This document shows, in pieces, positions 35,301 to 45,617 of a stretch of 64,000 bases of DNA (position 1 is its first letter; each line of letters opens with the position of its first letter). The DNA is from Echinococcus granulosus (lineage: Eukaryota; Platyhelminthes; Cestoda; Cyclophyllidea; Taeniidae). A program made the translations under genes and the position numbers. Below the pieces are notes generated by a model that worked only from the letters and a program-made list of their open reading frames with translations, was not told the DNA's origin and ran no database searches. The stretch spans positions 62,001-126,000 of the forward strand of contig NW_020170470.1 of assembly GCF_000524195.1 (NCBI RefSeq), in the 5' to 3' direction.

Positions 35301-38300
35301 TAATTAGGGGGCGATTGGGTGTTGGCCGTTTCTCATCCACTTCTCCGTGCGTGAATTGCCTGTCCGGAAAGCGGATCACCGCTTCACAATTATGAGTCAC
35401 CTTCGCAAACCCGACGACCACACTGAAAGTGCCTCCGCAGGCAACAGTCGCAACGAGTGTCTCCACTCCCGTCAAGTAGTGAGAAACCAATTTCTACAAA
35501 CGCTGTCACGCACATCTCAATTGAAAATCCTTCCTTCCTCATTCATAAACGTGAGGAAACCGGTCAATCTGCTCATGGCGTAGCGAGTGCATTCCATTTA
35601 TAATACTGCACCCCCGAAATCGTATTTAGCATTGGCATGTTAGCCCATCCTGCGGGAGTGCGGGTACCCTTGGTACTTTAGAGGCAGTCATTTAAATTTT
35701 TAACTTCCACTTCCAGCACTGATGTGGCTTGCAGAGAGAATAAACGCATCTAGGAAAGGATCATTCATCTCATCAAAAGTGGTGGAGCTGCCGCCGGTAT
35801 TCGGAGGCACAGGATATTTCAACCTGAGCTCAAAGGATGATACTGCCATGCCTGCACGCAATAGCTCGCTAAATTCCTTGTTACGAAGTATCTCAGTTTT
35901 CGCTCCACCAATCAAGGAAGTTGAATATAATTCCAAGCCATGTTTCATTTGATTTTATTTCGTTTCATTTTGCACACTTTTGTAGTTATTTAAAACGACT
36001 GGCATGACATTTGATTATTTTATGCAAACAGTAAGGACTTGCACTTTTGAAAGAAGTTACTACAGTGTGTAAACACAGTATACTCGTCTAATAAGGCATG
36101 CTATGGTGTAAATCAGTTATATAACTTTTGGTTTCAGTTTTAAAGCCTTAAAAGTCTGGACGATTTCACTCGGTAGTGCTTGTTTGGCCAAAGACAGCAA
36201 CTCCGCGTTGCCGTGAATTGTATGCGGGTCGGCGCAGGTAAGACGGAGGAAAAGGACGAGGAAAGTGGGGCAAAACTAACACAATAGGGTCATATACGTT
36301 CTTCTCCGCATTAACAGCCAGAGGAGGGGAATAAAGTGTTGATAAGGTTCAAACAGTACGAACCTTTCCTCCTGCACACTCATACATCTAAACAATAGTT
36401 TTTCCTCGTTGCGTTCTTGCTGGGTTATTTACCCCTCCACACCGCCGTGCCTTCTCCATCCGTCGACAACAACCAATGCGAGATAGGGAGAGCGAGCAAA
36501 AGAGTAATAAACAGTCGCACCTAACGCGCACATATTACAGTGCCATGAAAGAGTAGGTACTCATAAATAAGATATCAGGTATGACATATATTACGAACAA
36601 CAGAATGGGGATTTCTCTTCGCATATTTATGGGGCGTGCCGACCCATCGCGTCTCGCACGGAAAATGATGACAAAATCACTGATAAATTCACTAAGTCGA
36701 TTTTAATCAGGCTCTACACGCACATCTCAGCTTCATTATTTATACCAAGCCACCGTTTCGTTTGCATCATGAAGACAAACTAAGTTGCCGAACAAAATTG
36801 GGCACATTTTCCGCAAACTACCAAAGTGTTGAAGGGAAAAATTGAGCAGGTATTCCAGAAAAATTCAAATAACTTATTATACCAATAAAGTGATCACATT
36901 GGAGCAGAAAGATTGCCGCTGCTTTTCATAGAAAATAAAATCCCTTTCTAAAAATATAGTTTTACATTTACCACCGTCCACGAGGACTTGTTGATGCACT
37001 TCAACAATGTTTTTCCTACATTTTCTTACCTCCTTACATTCATGAAAATTATTACTTTTAGACTGCCACAAAGTAACGTAAGTATGTTTTCTTTATCATA
37101 TCGAGTGTTTGGGGAATGGAGGTGAAAACAAGCCTTAATTGCAGTAATATGTACGTCCCAATAGGATGCGTGTGTTCACTCACGTAAGCCTAGTGCCAAA
37201 TGGTGACGACTGGGAACATGACATTTTTCTATTTTAGAGAAAACACTTTAATTCGATTCGATGCACAGTTTAGCGATGTACCTAAGGCCTCTTCTTTACA
37301 GTAGAACCTTCCAGGTGGTCTTGCTATTTGGCGCGTATGTTTTGGGATTTCGATCTGAATGTCCTTCTCCCTTGTCTGGTTCCAGCCAATACAACAGCGC
37401 TACACCATAGGGTGGATTATCGCCGAGGTTACCTAGTGAACCTTGGGGACACCATAAACCTTACGTGCCCCTACACAGCCCCCTTCTACAAATGGACCCC
37501 GGCGGCACAGGCGTCTTGGATCCTCTCGGAGGACCAAATGTACTCCCTCAAGGCGGACAGTCTCTCAGTCACCGGAAAGTACATCTGCAGCGCCGTCAAC
37601 GGATTCGGCCACAATGCAGCTGAGTTCAATATCAAAGTTATCGGTACATTTTCTGAATAACAGTTGGAAGTGATGTACTTGAAAAGTCATCCCTCTTGCC
37701 TTCGGTGTAATGCTGGCATGCACCTATCCTAGGTGGCGGAATGATTACAAATCGTAAACTTTCGCTGGCGTGTTAAATGTTTTTTGGTAAAATTGTAATA
37801 TTTAGGCGTTGAAATGTTCCTTTTCCTTATTCAAAGATAAGTAGAAATGTTTAATTAGAATCTGAGGGTAGAATGCACCTGTCAAAAAGAACTGAAATAA
37901 AGTTATTCTTCTTTAGACAAATTCTCCCCAGCAGTTGAGCAAAGCTGTGCACTCCTATCGAACGGTCGTGTTAGTGACTCTGGTATGTTCTTTCACTTTT
38001 GTCCGCTGTTATCGCATTGACTGTGATGCATAATCAGTAACTGCCTTTTTACAATGGGGTACACGAAGCGATCAGTGGTTTATGCTTTAATTCTCGGGAG
38101 ACAGTGAGACTTATAATCTCCTGAATGTAAGACTAAAAAATTCATCAAAACATAGTGTTGAATGCATAAAATTCCTTTGATTTATACTCTCTGTCCCGTA
38201 AAGAGTAAAATTCAATGTCACATTAGAACTGTATATTTACTTCCCGGGAAGTTTGTAAGATAGGTACGCATTTTCCAACACTAGGATATTAAATGCACGC

Positions 38301-41300
38301 TTATGTCCTTGTTTGTAATACCTAAGGATCTTTTGCACACGCCTCTTCAAACCATGACTGACTATGGTGATGTGATGTATGAGTTTGAAATGCCACTAGG
38401 TCCGTGTTTTCTCAACACCTACTCGGAGGCGGAACTGTCACAGCTACAGGCATGGGGCGAAGACGTGAACTTGGACTGCGAGAGCGTTGCCGTTGAAGGC
38501 CTAGCAGAGCGGGTGGCATACACGTGGATATTTCATCCACTCAATTCAATAGACATCAGTTCGCACCTTGACGAGCCGGACACCTACCCGCCCCTTTATC
38601 CCAGTGACCGTGAGAGGCCTCCCCGCATGACGGCCAAGAAGGAGAGCACCGACCTGACGCCCGCAGAGGCGGTCGCCCGCTTCACCGGATCCACCCTGCG
38701 CATTCGGAAGATTACTCTGGCTCATGCTGGCGAGTACCGGTGCTCCGTTTACGTGGATGCCAAACTAGGCAACCTGTCGGGCGCTTTGACCATCGGTAAA
38801 CTCTTGCGGACATTCAGAATTCGTGTTCAGCGTAAGTGGAACTTCCAGTTCAACCTCAAGGACATGACTCTTAGTGGTTGTGTGAGAGAATCTGCAACCA
38901 AAAGCGTGGATGTTCACATCTGAAGTGGGCACAAGCAAAATTTGCTCCATAGTAGGTCAATTTCAATGTTCTAAACGATGAGAATAATGCTTAGTGTCAA
39001 TGCATCTTCGAGGAAGCATTGCATATTTTTAGCTTACATGGAATGAAGTCAAAGGCAAGTTCATATTTAATTGGCAGAATCGAATAGACTCCTATTGTGC
39101 ACGAAGAATGCATTATTTAGTAGTTTAGTATCCCGTGTATTTTAGAAATTGTCAATTATAACTTTGTCAGATTTTTACAACTGTTTGGGAAAACTTGAGA
39201 TAGTTTTTATAAACGACCGTGTAGTGCATCTATGTAAAAAAGCATTTGTGCTTATTCTCCTTATTTGTATTAAATTTCATCCGATTTTGGAGATATTTGT
39301 CTTTGTTTTTATTCAAGAAAATAGTCTGGGATAAAGAAGACAAATTAAAATTTAAATAAAATTTCAGGCCAATAAGCAGAAAAGGGCAGTTTTCCTTCTC
39401 TTTTTCGTTTTCTTTGTTAAGGAAAACAAACATCTGATTTAGCTAGGTTATAATCTATGCTTACACTCAACCAAGAATTTAGACTGCAACAAAATGGTGT
39501 TTGCAGTTCATTTTTTAATCCATATTGTACCGAGGCCGACATGTTAATGACAGCAAAAAATGATCATAAAATTGACCTTAGAAGAAAGCAACAGGATTTT
39601 TCTTCACAGCATACTTGGTTTTTCCTATCAGAAATATTGTCCTACAATCAAATTGCGCCACGAGACCATTCATAAACGGCAAAACATACCGTCAGCAAAA
39701 AATACACTGTGGCGCCGTGTTCTTCGCTGCCACGTAATTATGAATTCCAGAAACACTTTCAGCATTGTGTACATCTTTGCATCTGTACGTGAATATTCCT
39801 TTTGTGTTTATCTATTTGTGTTCATGCTCTTTAACCGTTTTCTTTGAGCCACATCACAAAGGATGATTAAGCCTGAATCCACGTTTCTAATCTTGGAAAG
39901 TCAAGCCAGATTAAACCAGTTAAAGATTTTATTCCATGATCGTGGATGCACGCACCAAAAATTCATTTTAACCGGTTAAACAGGCGACGGTGAATATTAT
40001 TTGAGTTCTTCTTTATAATGCAATTCATAGGCAATGACCTAATGCATGACCTAGTTTTGTATCAAAAATATACATTCGTTCACAAAACAATTTGAAATTG
40101 GTTTGATTTTGATTCCCACTTAGCAAATAAAACCTCATGTAGTCTAAACTCATCAGTTTTACACTACTGTTTCGGCCAAATTTCTCATCTACCCCCAACA
40201 CTTTAACTAAATTTGTTGAATTATAAAGGACTTTAAGGTGAACTACTTCAAAACATTCCTCGAAGCTTGGAAAACCCCGGTAAATGTGAAGCACGATGCG
40301 CAATAGTCGCCTTAAGATGCGCTTTGGCTGCGCTCTTCGTTGAACGTTTTCCATGTACAGATACGCTTTAGTCGTACATTTGCAATTAACAAAAAACCTC
40401 ATGGACATTTATGAACGCAAAAATAGACAAAAATGCAAGTCTTCTGAAGGTGGTTAGGGAGGGAATCGAGCAGACAGATATCTGTAGCAATTGAAATTTG
40501 TCAAAAATCAGATCACAACCAAGGATGCATGGCGGTAATTCTGAGCTCAGGCTGTGCCTCCTAAGTATGCTCAACACTATCTGAGGCAGTTGAAAAGTGA
40601 GGCTGCATAGCATTTCAGTTTCAATTACTACTTCATCTAGAGAGACTGCTATTTGTGACGTAGCATGTGAACTCTGGTAATGTTCGCCAACTTCGTGAAA
40701 GTGTCCTGTGGTGCCAAACTTTGCACTAGTTGCAAAAGCACGTTTATTTTTATTGTATTCGGTGTTTGTAGAAGCTTGCCTTTTCCTTCGAACAGTATTC
40801 ATATTTTCATTCGACAAATAGTCATTCAAAAATAGCGTGTTGGCGACAAATTGGCTGAAAGTTTGTTTAATAAGGTTGACTCAACTTTGTTCAGGTGATA
40901 CAACCAGGGTGAGGTGCTTCAACTCCAACCGGGATAACTTAAGACACGTAATATCATATTTTCATTGTAGCAAGATCAGAAGGAGAAATTATTCAGGGCC
41001 CTCATAATATAACCACGACTGTCGAACTAGGAAGCGACGCCGCTTTTCCTTGTGAAATAAATGAGGAAGAACACCGGTCAGCAACCATACGTGTAAGAAT
41101 TTGAATATTCAGAAGTTCCCTAACTCTGCAAAACTGTTGACATTTTTGGATAACTTGGACCGTTTTCTTTCTGCTTAGTGGGGCAAATATATATCCTTGG
41201 ATGAATCTGGTACGACTGACTCTCGAACAAACGAAGTTCTTCACTGGTCGGGTGGCACGTACGTTGTGCTGCCAACTATTCTGCCTCAAGACCTACAACA

Positions 41301-43164
41301 ATTCTTCGATATTCCCAAGCCACTGGCTGTTAGCAATCCCGGCTCTCGGCGCAGTCGTCTCGTCCTAAGGTCAGCTTCACCGCGTGATGCCGGTCTGTAC
41401 ATATGCTCAGTCATAACTGAATCCGGCCGGGACGATCATAAGTTTGTGCACATTTCCCTTAAAGGTTTGTCCATTTGCCTATTTGCTCACTAAATTTTAG
41501 CTTGTAAGTTAAGTTATCTGAGGTGAATCAGTTTGCCTACCTACTCATTTAAAAGTGTGTTTATGTTTCTTAAGACTGGTCCCTATGGTTACTGCTCTTC
41601 AAGTAATATTGTTGTGTATAAAATGATAGAGTTTGCTCCAAAAAGAAGATCTACTATAACCGTCTGGTGGCAGCATAGGTCGTAGTTGGCATATTTATAA
41701 TTATTTTGCTCATCCATACAGATGCATATTACCTTTGAATTCATACACAAAACTTTGAATTCCATTGAAAAGATTTTACAAATAATCCTAACATAAATCA
41801 TAAGAAACAAGGTGAATATAAGTAAATTGAAATTGACCTACGATGTGAATTAAACATTGCCCAGTCGAAGAACTTTGTTAACATTTGGCCGATTGCGTGC
41901 ACCTGAATTTGCTTAATTAATGAGGTGCACGTGTGGCCATTGGTTTTGCGTCACCTGTTGTGCGGCCCGCTTGACCCGATGGCCTTCGAATTATTTTCAC
42001 ACATCCTCCTCCCTGCACAACACCGAGCATCGTCTGTGATATGACGTAGTATTTGAAGTGGAAACATGACCGCCAATTCTAGTGACAGTTCAACGAAACA
42101 GAATGACTACATAATTTAACGGATGGCTATTTATCGAATGATTTACTCATTTACCACTTCATTTTTTATGTTAAGCATAACTACGAGTCCTGATTGTACG
42201 CACCCGTTAATTTTGCTATGAGCATGCAAGACGTGATGTGCATAAATCGTACACGATTGATGAATATTTAGTTTCAGTTTTGGTTCTCATGAACAGCTCT
42301 GCGTATGAATGGAATCCCAGCGTGTGCTTTCCATTTCTAGATGGTGACAAAATAATCGAGGGCTTGGGTGATGTTCGAGAGACAACTCCACGCCACTTAA
42401 CTATTTACATAGTCGTACCAATTTGCGTTTTCCTGGTCTGCATCTGCGCAGTTGCTTCGGTCATTATTCGGAATCGCAGTCGTCTGAACCGGCAACGAAC
42501 TCAACGAAACGACCAGAAGGCTTTCTTCATCAGCCAGGGCATGGGAGCATCGGGTGAAAAACCAAGCCTCAACTCCTCCCATCGCTTCCTTGATCATAGT
42601 TCCCTCACGGGAAGCGCCTCAATGACATTTACGAGAGGTGGAAGTCCCCAGCACCAGGGCAGATCGACAGTTTCTTCCAAAGTGTCTCCAGCCGCTCATG
42701 TGCAGATACGTTCCTCACCCATGAACAGTACCACCAACACCAGCACCAGTCAGCTGCAACCCATGCAGTTCTCGCCCAGCCACATGCATCCCTCTCCGTA
42801 CGTCTACCCCAGTCCCACTACCGAGTGCGCCTACCTCTCTGCTGAAGGTGTCCCTATGCGACCGCCTTTTCCCTCACCCTCAATCCCCACCTATGCGTCT
42901 CCGGCATACATGAACGGACACGTGCCCAATATTGAATTCCAAAGGTATCCCCAGGTGAAGGGTGTATCGTACAGTGGCTATCCGCAATCAGGTGGATCCA
43001 GTGCCTGCACCGCTGACATTGGTCTCGACCAGTCAGGCAATCCGTTTATAACAGGAAGTGGTCCTCAGTGCGATCCCGTTAACGGCCAAGAGTCTCAGAA
43101 TAGGCGATTCCTCTGCGCAAGTCCGTCAAGCGGACAGGAGAATACAAGTCACCTGCGGACGTAA
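29368..43164 (+). CDS. FGFRL1: FGF receptor-like protein (FGFRL1 / nou-darake-like): three Ig domains, one membrane helix, no kinase
   Basis: FGFRL1-type proteins are kinase-less FGF receptors. Planarian nou-darake, a family member, restricts brain tissue to the head. There are seven coding exons: 29368-29491, 37386-37643, 37917-37982, 38400-38795, 40971-41092, 41179-41464 and 42341-43164. All are GT-AG and in phase; the total is 2076 bp, 691 aa. Exon 1 encodes a signal or anchor segment (VVLAAAHIYLTIIAFSLHIG). Ig1 has C69 and C109, with YICSAVNGFG matching human FGFRL1 YVCKATNGFG. Ig2 has C176, W192 and C264. Ig3 has C309, W323 and C398, with GGTYVVLPT matching GQKFVVLPT and AGLYICS matching AGMYICL. 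The membrane helix is about 439-460 (IYIVVPICVFLVCICAVASV), followed by basic residues and a 231-residue Ser/Pro/Tyr-rich cytoplasmic tail ending at TAA 43164. No kinase motifs (GxGxxG, HRD, DFG) occur. Intron 1 is 7.9 kb. The tail is much longer than in vertebrate FGFRL1 and lacks its His-rich end. Confidence 0.9.
30296..30600 (+). promoter_or_regulatory. GC-rich island with a GAGCGA/GAAAGC purine tract in FGFR-like intron 1
   Basis: This holds a purine-rich GA repeat (about 30315-30360, units of gagcga/gaaagc) followed by CpG/CA-rich DNA and a ggcgggcaggaaagcaggc stretch. Open frames on both strands here are composition artefacts. It is a possible enhancer or GAGA-factor-type element by inference only. 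Confidence 0.3.
33060..33300. promoter_or_regulatory. GC-rich, pyrimidine-rich island in FGFR-like intron 1
   Basis: This is C/T-rich on the plus strand (ccaccctatcttgcctcacc, then cgttcactctctcgtttgcg). It belongs to the same class as the islands at 30.3, 33.8, 34.9, 35.3 and 36.2-36.5 kb. No gene is supported in it. Confidence 0.25.
33780..33960. promoter_or_regulatory. Pyrimidine-rich cgttcgctcactcactcgcc island in FGFR-like intron 1
   Basis: This is the complement-strand counterpart of the GAGCGA purine tracts: cgttcgttcgctcactcact followed by ctctctcctcctcttcc. The repeated GAGCGA/TCGCTC vocabulary is shared with the islands at 30.3 and 36.5 kb. Confidence 0.3.
34890..35580. promoter_or_regulatory. 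GC-richer block in FGFR-like intron 1
   Basis: Two adjacent GC-richer patches (34890-35130 and 35300-35580) have CA-rich and CpG-containing sequence. Open frames exist on both strands but none has splice or family support. Confidence 0.2.
35700..35952. other. Segment open on both strands in FGFR-like intron 1
   Basis: About 250 bp are open on the plus strand (starting after a cacttccag acceptor-like sequence) and also form a complete ATG-to-stop frame of 82 aa on the minus strand (contains GGAKTEILRNKEFSELLRAG and TFDEMNDPFLDAF). The minus-strand product looks more protein-like. I do not recognise either. It could be an alternative exon, a nested small gene or a conserved non-coding element. 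Confidence 0.25.
36170..36500. promoter_or_regulatory. GC-rich island in FGFR-like intron 1
   Basis: This contains gcgggtcggcgcaggtaag, purine-rich tracts (gacggaggaaaaggacgagg) and a further gagagcgagcaaaagag at about 36489. It is similar in content to the other intronic islands. Confidence 0.25.
40336..40460 (+). repeat. Dispersed direct repeat, copy 1
   Basis: This lies in the intron between FGFR-like exons 4 and 5. It shares cgttgaacgttttccatg, a gtcgtacatttgca core and ctcatg..catt with copy 2 at 43783-43905, in the same orientation. No function is recognised; it may be a fragment of a mobile element. Confidence 0.55.
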
Positions 43165-44200
43165 AGGAATGAGCCGTCCTCAAACCTCTGCACCAAATTC
43201 TACTTTCAATGGAGTGGCATCTTAACAAAAAATTGCCCCCAATTCCCATTACCACTGCAAAAAGTCTTGTGATCCTCCACCGCATTTCCCAATGGATGCC
43301 TTAACAAAATTACAGATCTCCTTCCTTCCCTTTCCGACTGTTTCCTCCACGCCCTATCTTCAGGATCTCTTCTGTGATCTAAAGGGTCTAACAACAGAAT
43401 TTGGACTTTCAACAGAGTCAAAATCGATTGTATATACGCAACACAAAAGCGTCTAGTCAACCAGCACACTTGTCAGTCATCCCCCATCCGAAGCCATGGT
43501 CTTCACTAGGCCATTTACACGGACTAACATCACTGTAGAGCTTTTCTTCCTAAAAAATTTACATTTCTTCTAGTCCCTCAGGTAACCTATATGCTGATAA
43601 ATGTATACAATTTCTTACACGACGGAAAGTATTTTACCGGTGTTGTCTGTTTTCTCTAAGGTGTGGTGAATTTAGACGACATTTATTCGTCCACTTTCTA
43701 AAAGTAGTCTATCAATACCTTTGGAAGGAATTTAAAAGCCAGTAAGAAGTAGGCTGTGGGTGTTTACAATTTGTACCGTTTTATCGTTGAACATTCTCCA
43801 TACGTAATACTGCATCGTACATTTGCAGTTAGCAGAAAATCTCATGTCTATTCATTAATGCAAGAAATAAGAACTATACGTCTCGTGGAGCTGGTTAAGG
43901 ATTCTGCCAAGCTCCCGATCAGAGTAATTAATAGACGAAGACTTCGATAGAAATGTACATATTAGCCTACGGGTATAAGGAAGCACGGGGGCACGTGTGC
44001 GTACGTAGTAGCTAGCTGAATAGTGGAGGCTGTGGGAGACAAGGGGTGGTATTAGTCCCGCATAGTCTTAGTATTTGAACTATTTTGGCCTTATAGTGAG
44101 CATTAGCCCACTTAAAGTGCACTATGCATGATATTGGCCAATCAGAAAGGAATGAACGAGAACGCGGTGTTTTAGAATGCTTAAGAACTAGCCAAATAGT
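43165..44200. other. 3' flank of the FGFR-like gene
   Basis: This probably includes the 3' UTR, but no clear AATAAA signal is seen. It holds copy 2 of the dispersed repeat. Confidence 0.45.
43783..43905 (+). repeat. Dispersed direct repeat, copy 2
   Basis: This is the partner of the copy at 40336-40460 (cgttgaacattctccatacg, catcgtacatttgcagttag, aaaatctcatgt). It lies 3.4 kb away and just downstream of the FGFR-like stop codon. The best reading of this copy gives a broken protein-like frame (RTFAVSRKSHVYSLM), so it may be transposon-derived. Confidence 0.55.
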
Positions 44201-44229
44201 AACTTCTAGAAAATGGGGAAAATAACACA

Positions 44230-45617
44230 TTTTGGGGTTGCAGGGTTCCCACCAAAAACATTTCCCAGGTCCATGCTGAACACTAAACCACTATGGAAGC
44301 CTGGTCGTCCAAATATAGCCTACATTCCTGGAACCACTGCTCTGATGTCAAGATTAAGAAAACGCTTACTTCTTCCCACTGAGATTGCAAGGCCTCCCAC
44401 CCCAAGTTTCGCCCCCATAGACATCATTGATGTCGCCATTACACCGCTGGTGGCCACAAAGAGGAGTATTGTCGATCTCGCCCACCCGGCTCCAAAGTAG
44501 ACACCAACAAGAGTGGGGGACGTAGTCAAACAAGACAAAAACGCTTATGGTCCACCCAACGTTTTCTGGGCCATCGAAGGTTCATAACTGCCTGCGTCAA
44601 TGGCTGTCCAGCGCGGCTACAGCTGGACACCACCTCGAGCATTACTATTACGAGAAAATATGGCGTTAATTTGGTAAACCACTAATCCATCAGACCACTC
44701 GAACCGCCACAAATGTAGGTAGTGGCCAACTGAAGCTCTCCAGACAACTCCAGTACTGCCTATCCTTCCGTAGCACATTTGCAGGAACGTGATAAATCCT
44801 GAAGGACAACTCCAATTTATTTGGCCTTTACTAGGTTCGACAATCTGGAACTGGATCAGGTACCGATCAAAGCTATCTGCAATTAAACATACAACTGGAG
44901 TACCCCGTGGACAGTCGACGACAATCGTCAAAAGGGTTGTCTCAACTCATCAATTTATCTGTACTGTTCGGACTCCTCCCAATAACCACTGCCAAAGCTC
45001 AAGAAACGACAAGGTTAAACATCATGCTGAGGTAGGCATTGCGCTACGTCGAGAATAACTGGCTGTGCTTACCTTGCGACATCCTCGAACTAGTAGTACG
45101 TCACAGTAACTCACTAAGCGTTGCCGAGGAGTACCTGATGTTTGGGAATCGTTGTTTTGTCTACGTCACTACTTCTGGAGCACTTCAACAAGTTCACACA
45201 GGTCATTCCGGCGTCAGCTCCATTGAGTCCATCGCCAGAAGTTGTGGTTATTGACCATAAATATGTGAGGATATGACCATTTTCGTTAAAAGCTGATGGT
45301 GTTGCCGGCAGACGGCAAAGAACCCTCAGAATTCCCACCAAAGCCTTAGTCGCAACCAGAGGAAACCTAGTCACGACTTTTACAAGTTTTCCCCAGCCCA
45401 ATCGACGGCGTCTCTTATCGTTGTGGCGGATGCCATTAGGCATATTCACGCGCCGAAGTTTCGCCTTCAATTTAACAGGCAAGCGGAGTGGTTTGTTGAC
45501 CAATTCAAGCAAGCACTGCTGAAGTCACGACGAAAGAGGGCGACTGTCGATGCCTTACAAAGATTTCTGTTGACATTGTCGATTCTCTACGAACCCGCCA
45601 ACCACCAACCGCATTAG
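44230..45617 (+). mobile_element. Decayed Gypsy-type LTR retrotransposon pol fragment
   Basis: Plus-strand remnants lie in the order expected of pol. A possible start of reverse transcriptase is near 44.3 kb (NTKPLWKPGRP). The pre-integrase region is at 45.1-45.25 kb (EEYLMFGNR ... QVHTGHSGVSSIESIARS), a clear match to the LHSGHPGVSRMKSLARSYV motif of Gypsy integrases. The integrase C-terminal side is at 45.43-45.61 kb (RHIHAPKFRLQFNRQAEWFV ... FKQALLKSR), matching the SPxHPQSNGQAERFVDTFKRALLKAR motif. Frames are broken by stops and frameshifts, most of the RT and catalytic core is unrecognisable, and I found no LTR pair. It is inactive. The family resembles CsRn1/K02A2.6-like elements, which are known from flatworms. 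Confidence 0.75.

Noticed and set aside
44617..44931. 104-codon minus-strand open frame
   Set aside because: Antisense to the decayed pol tract; no recognisable domain.
45114..45512. 132-codon minus-strand open frame
   Set aside because: Antisense to the Gypsy integrase remnant, which has recognisable motifs on the plus strand.
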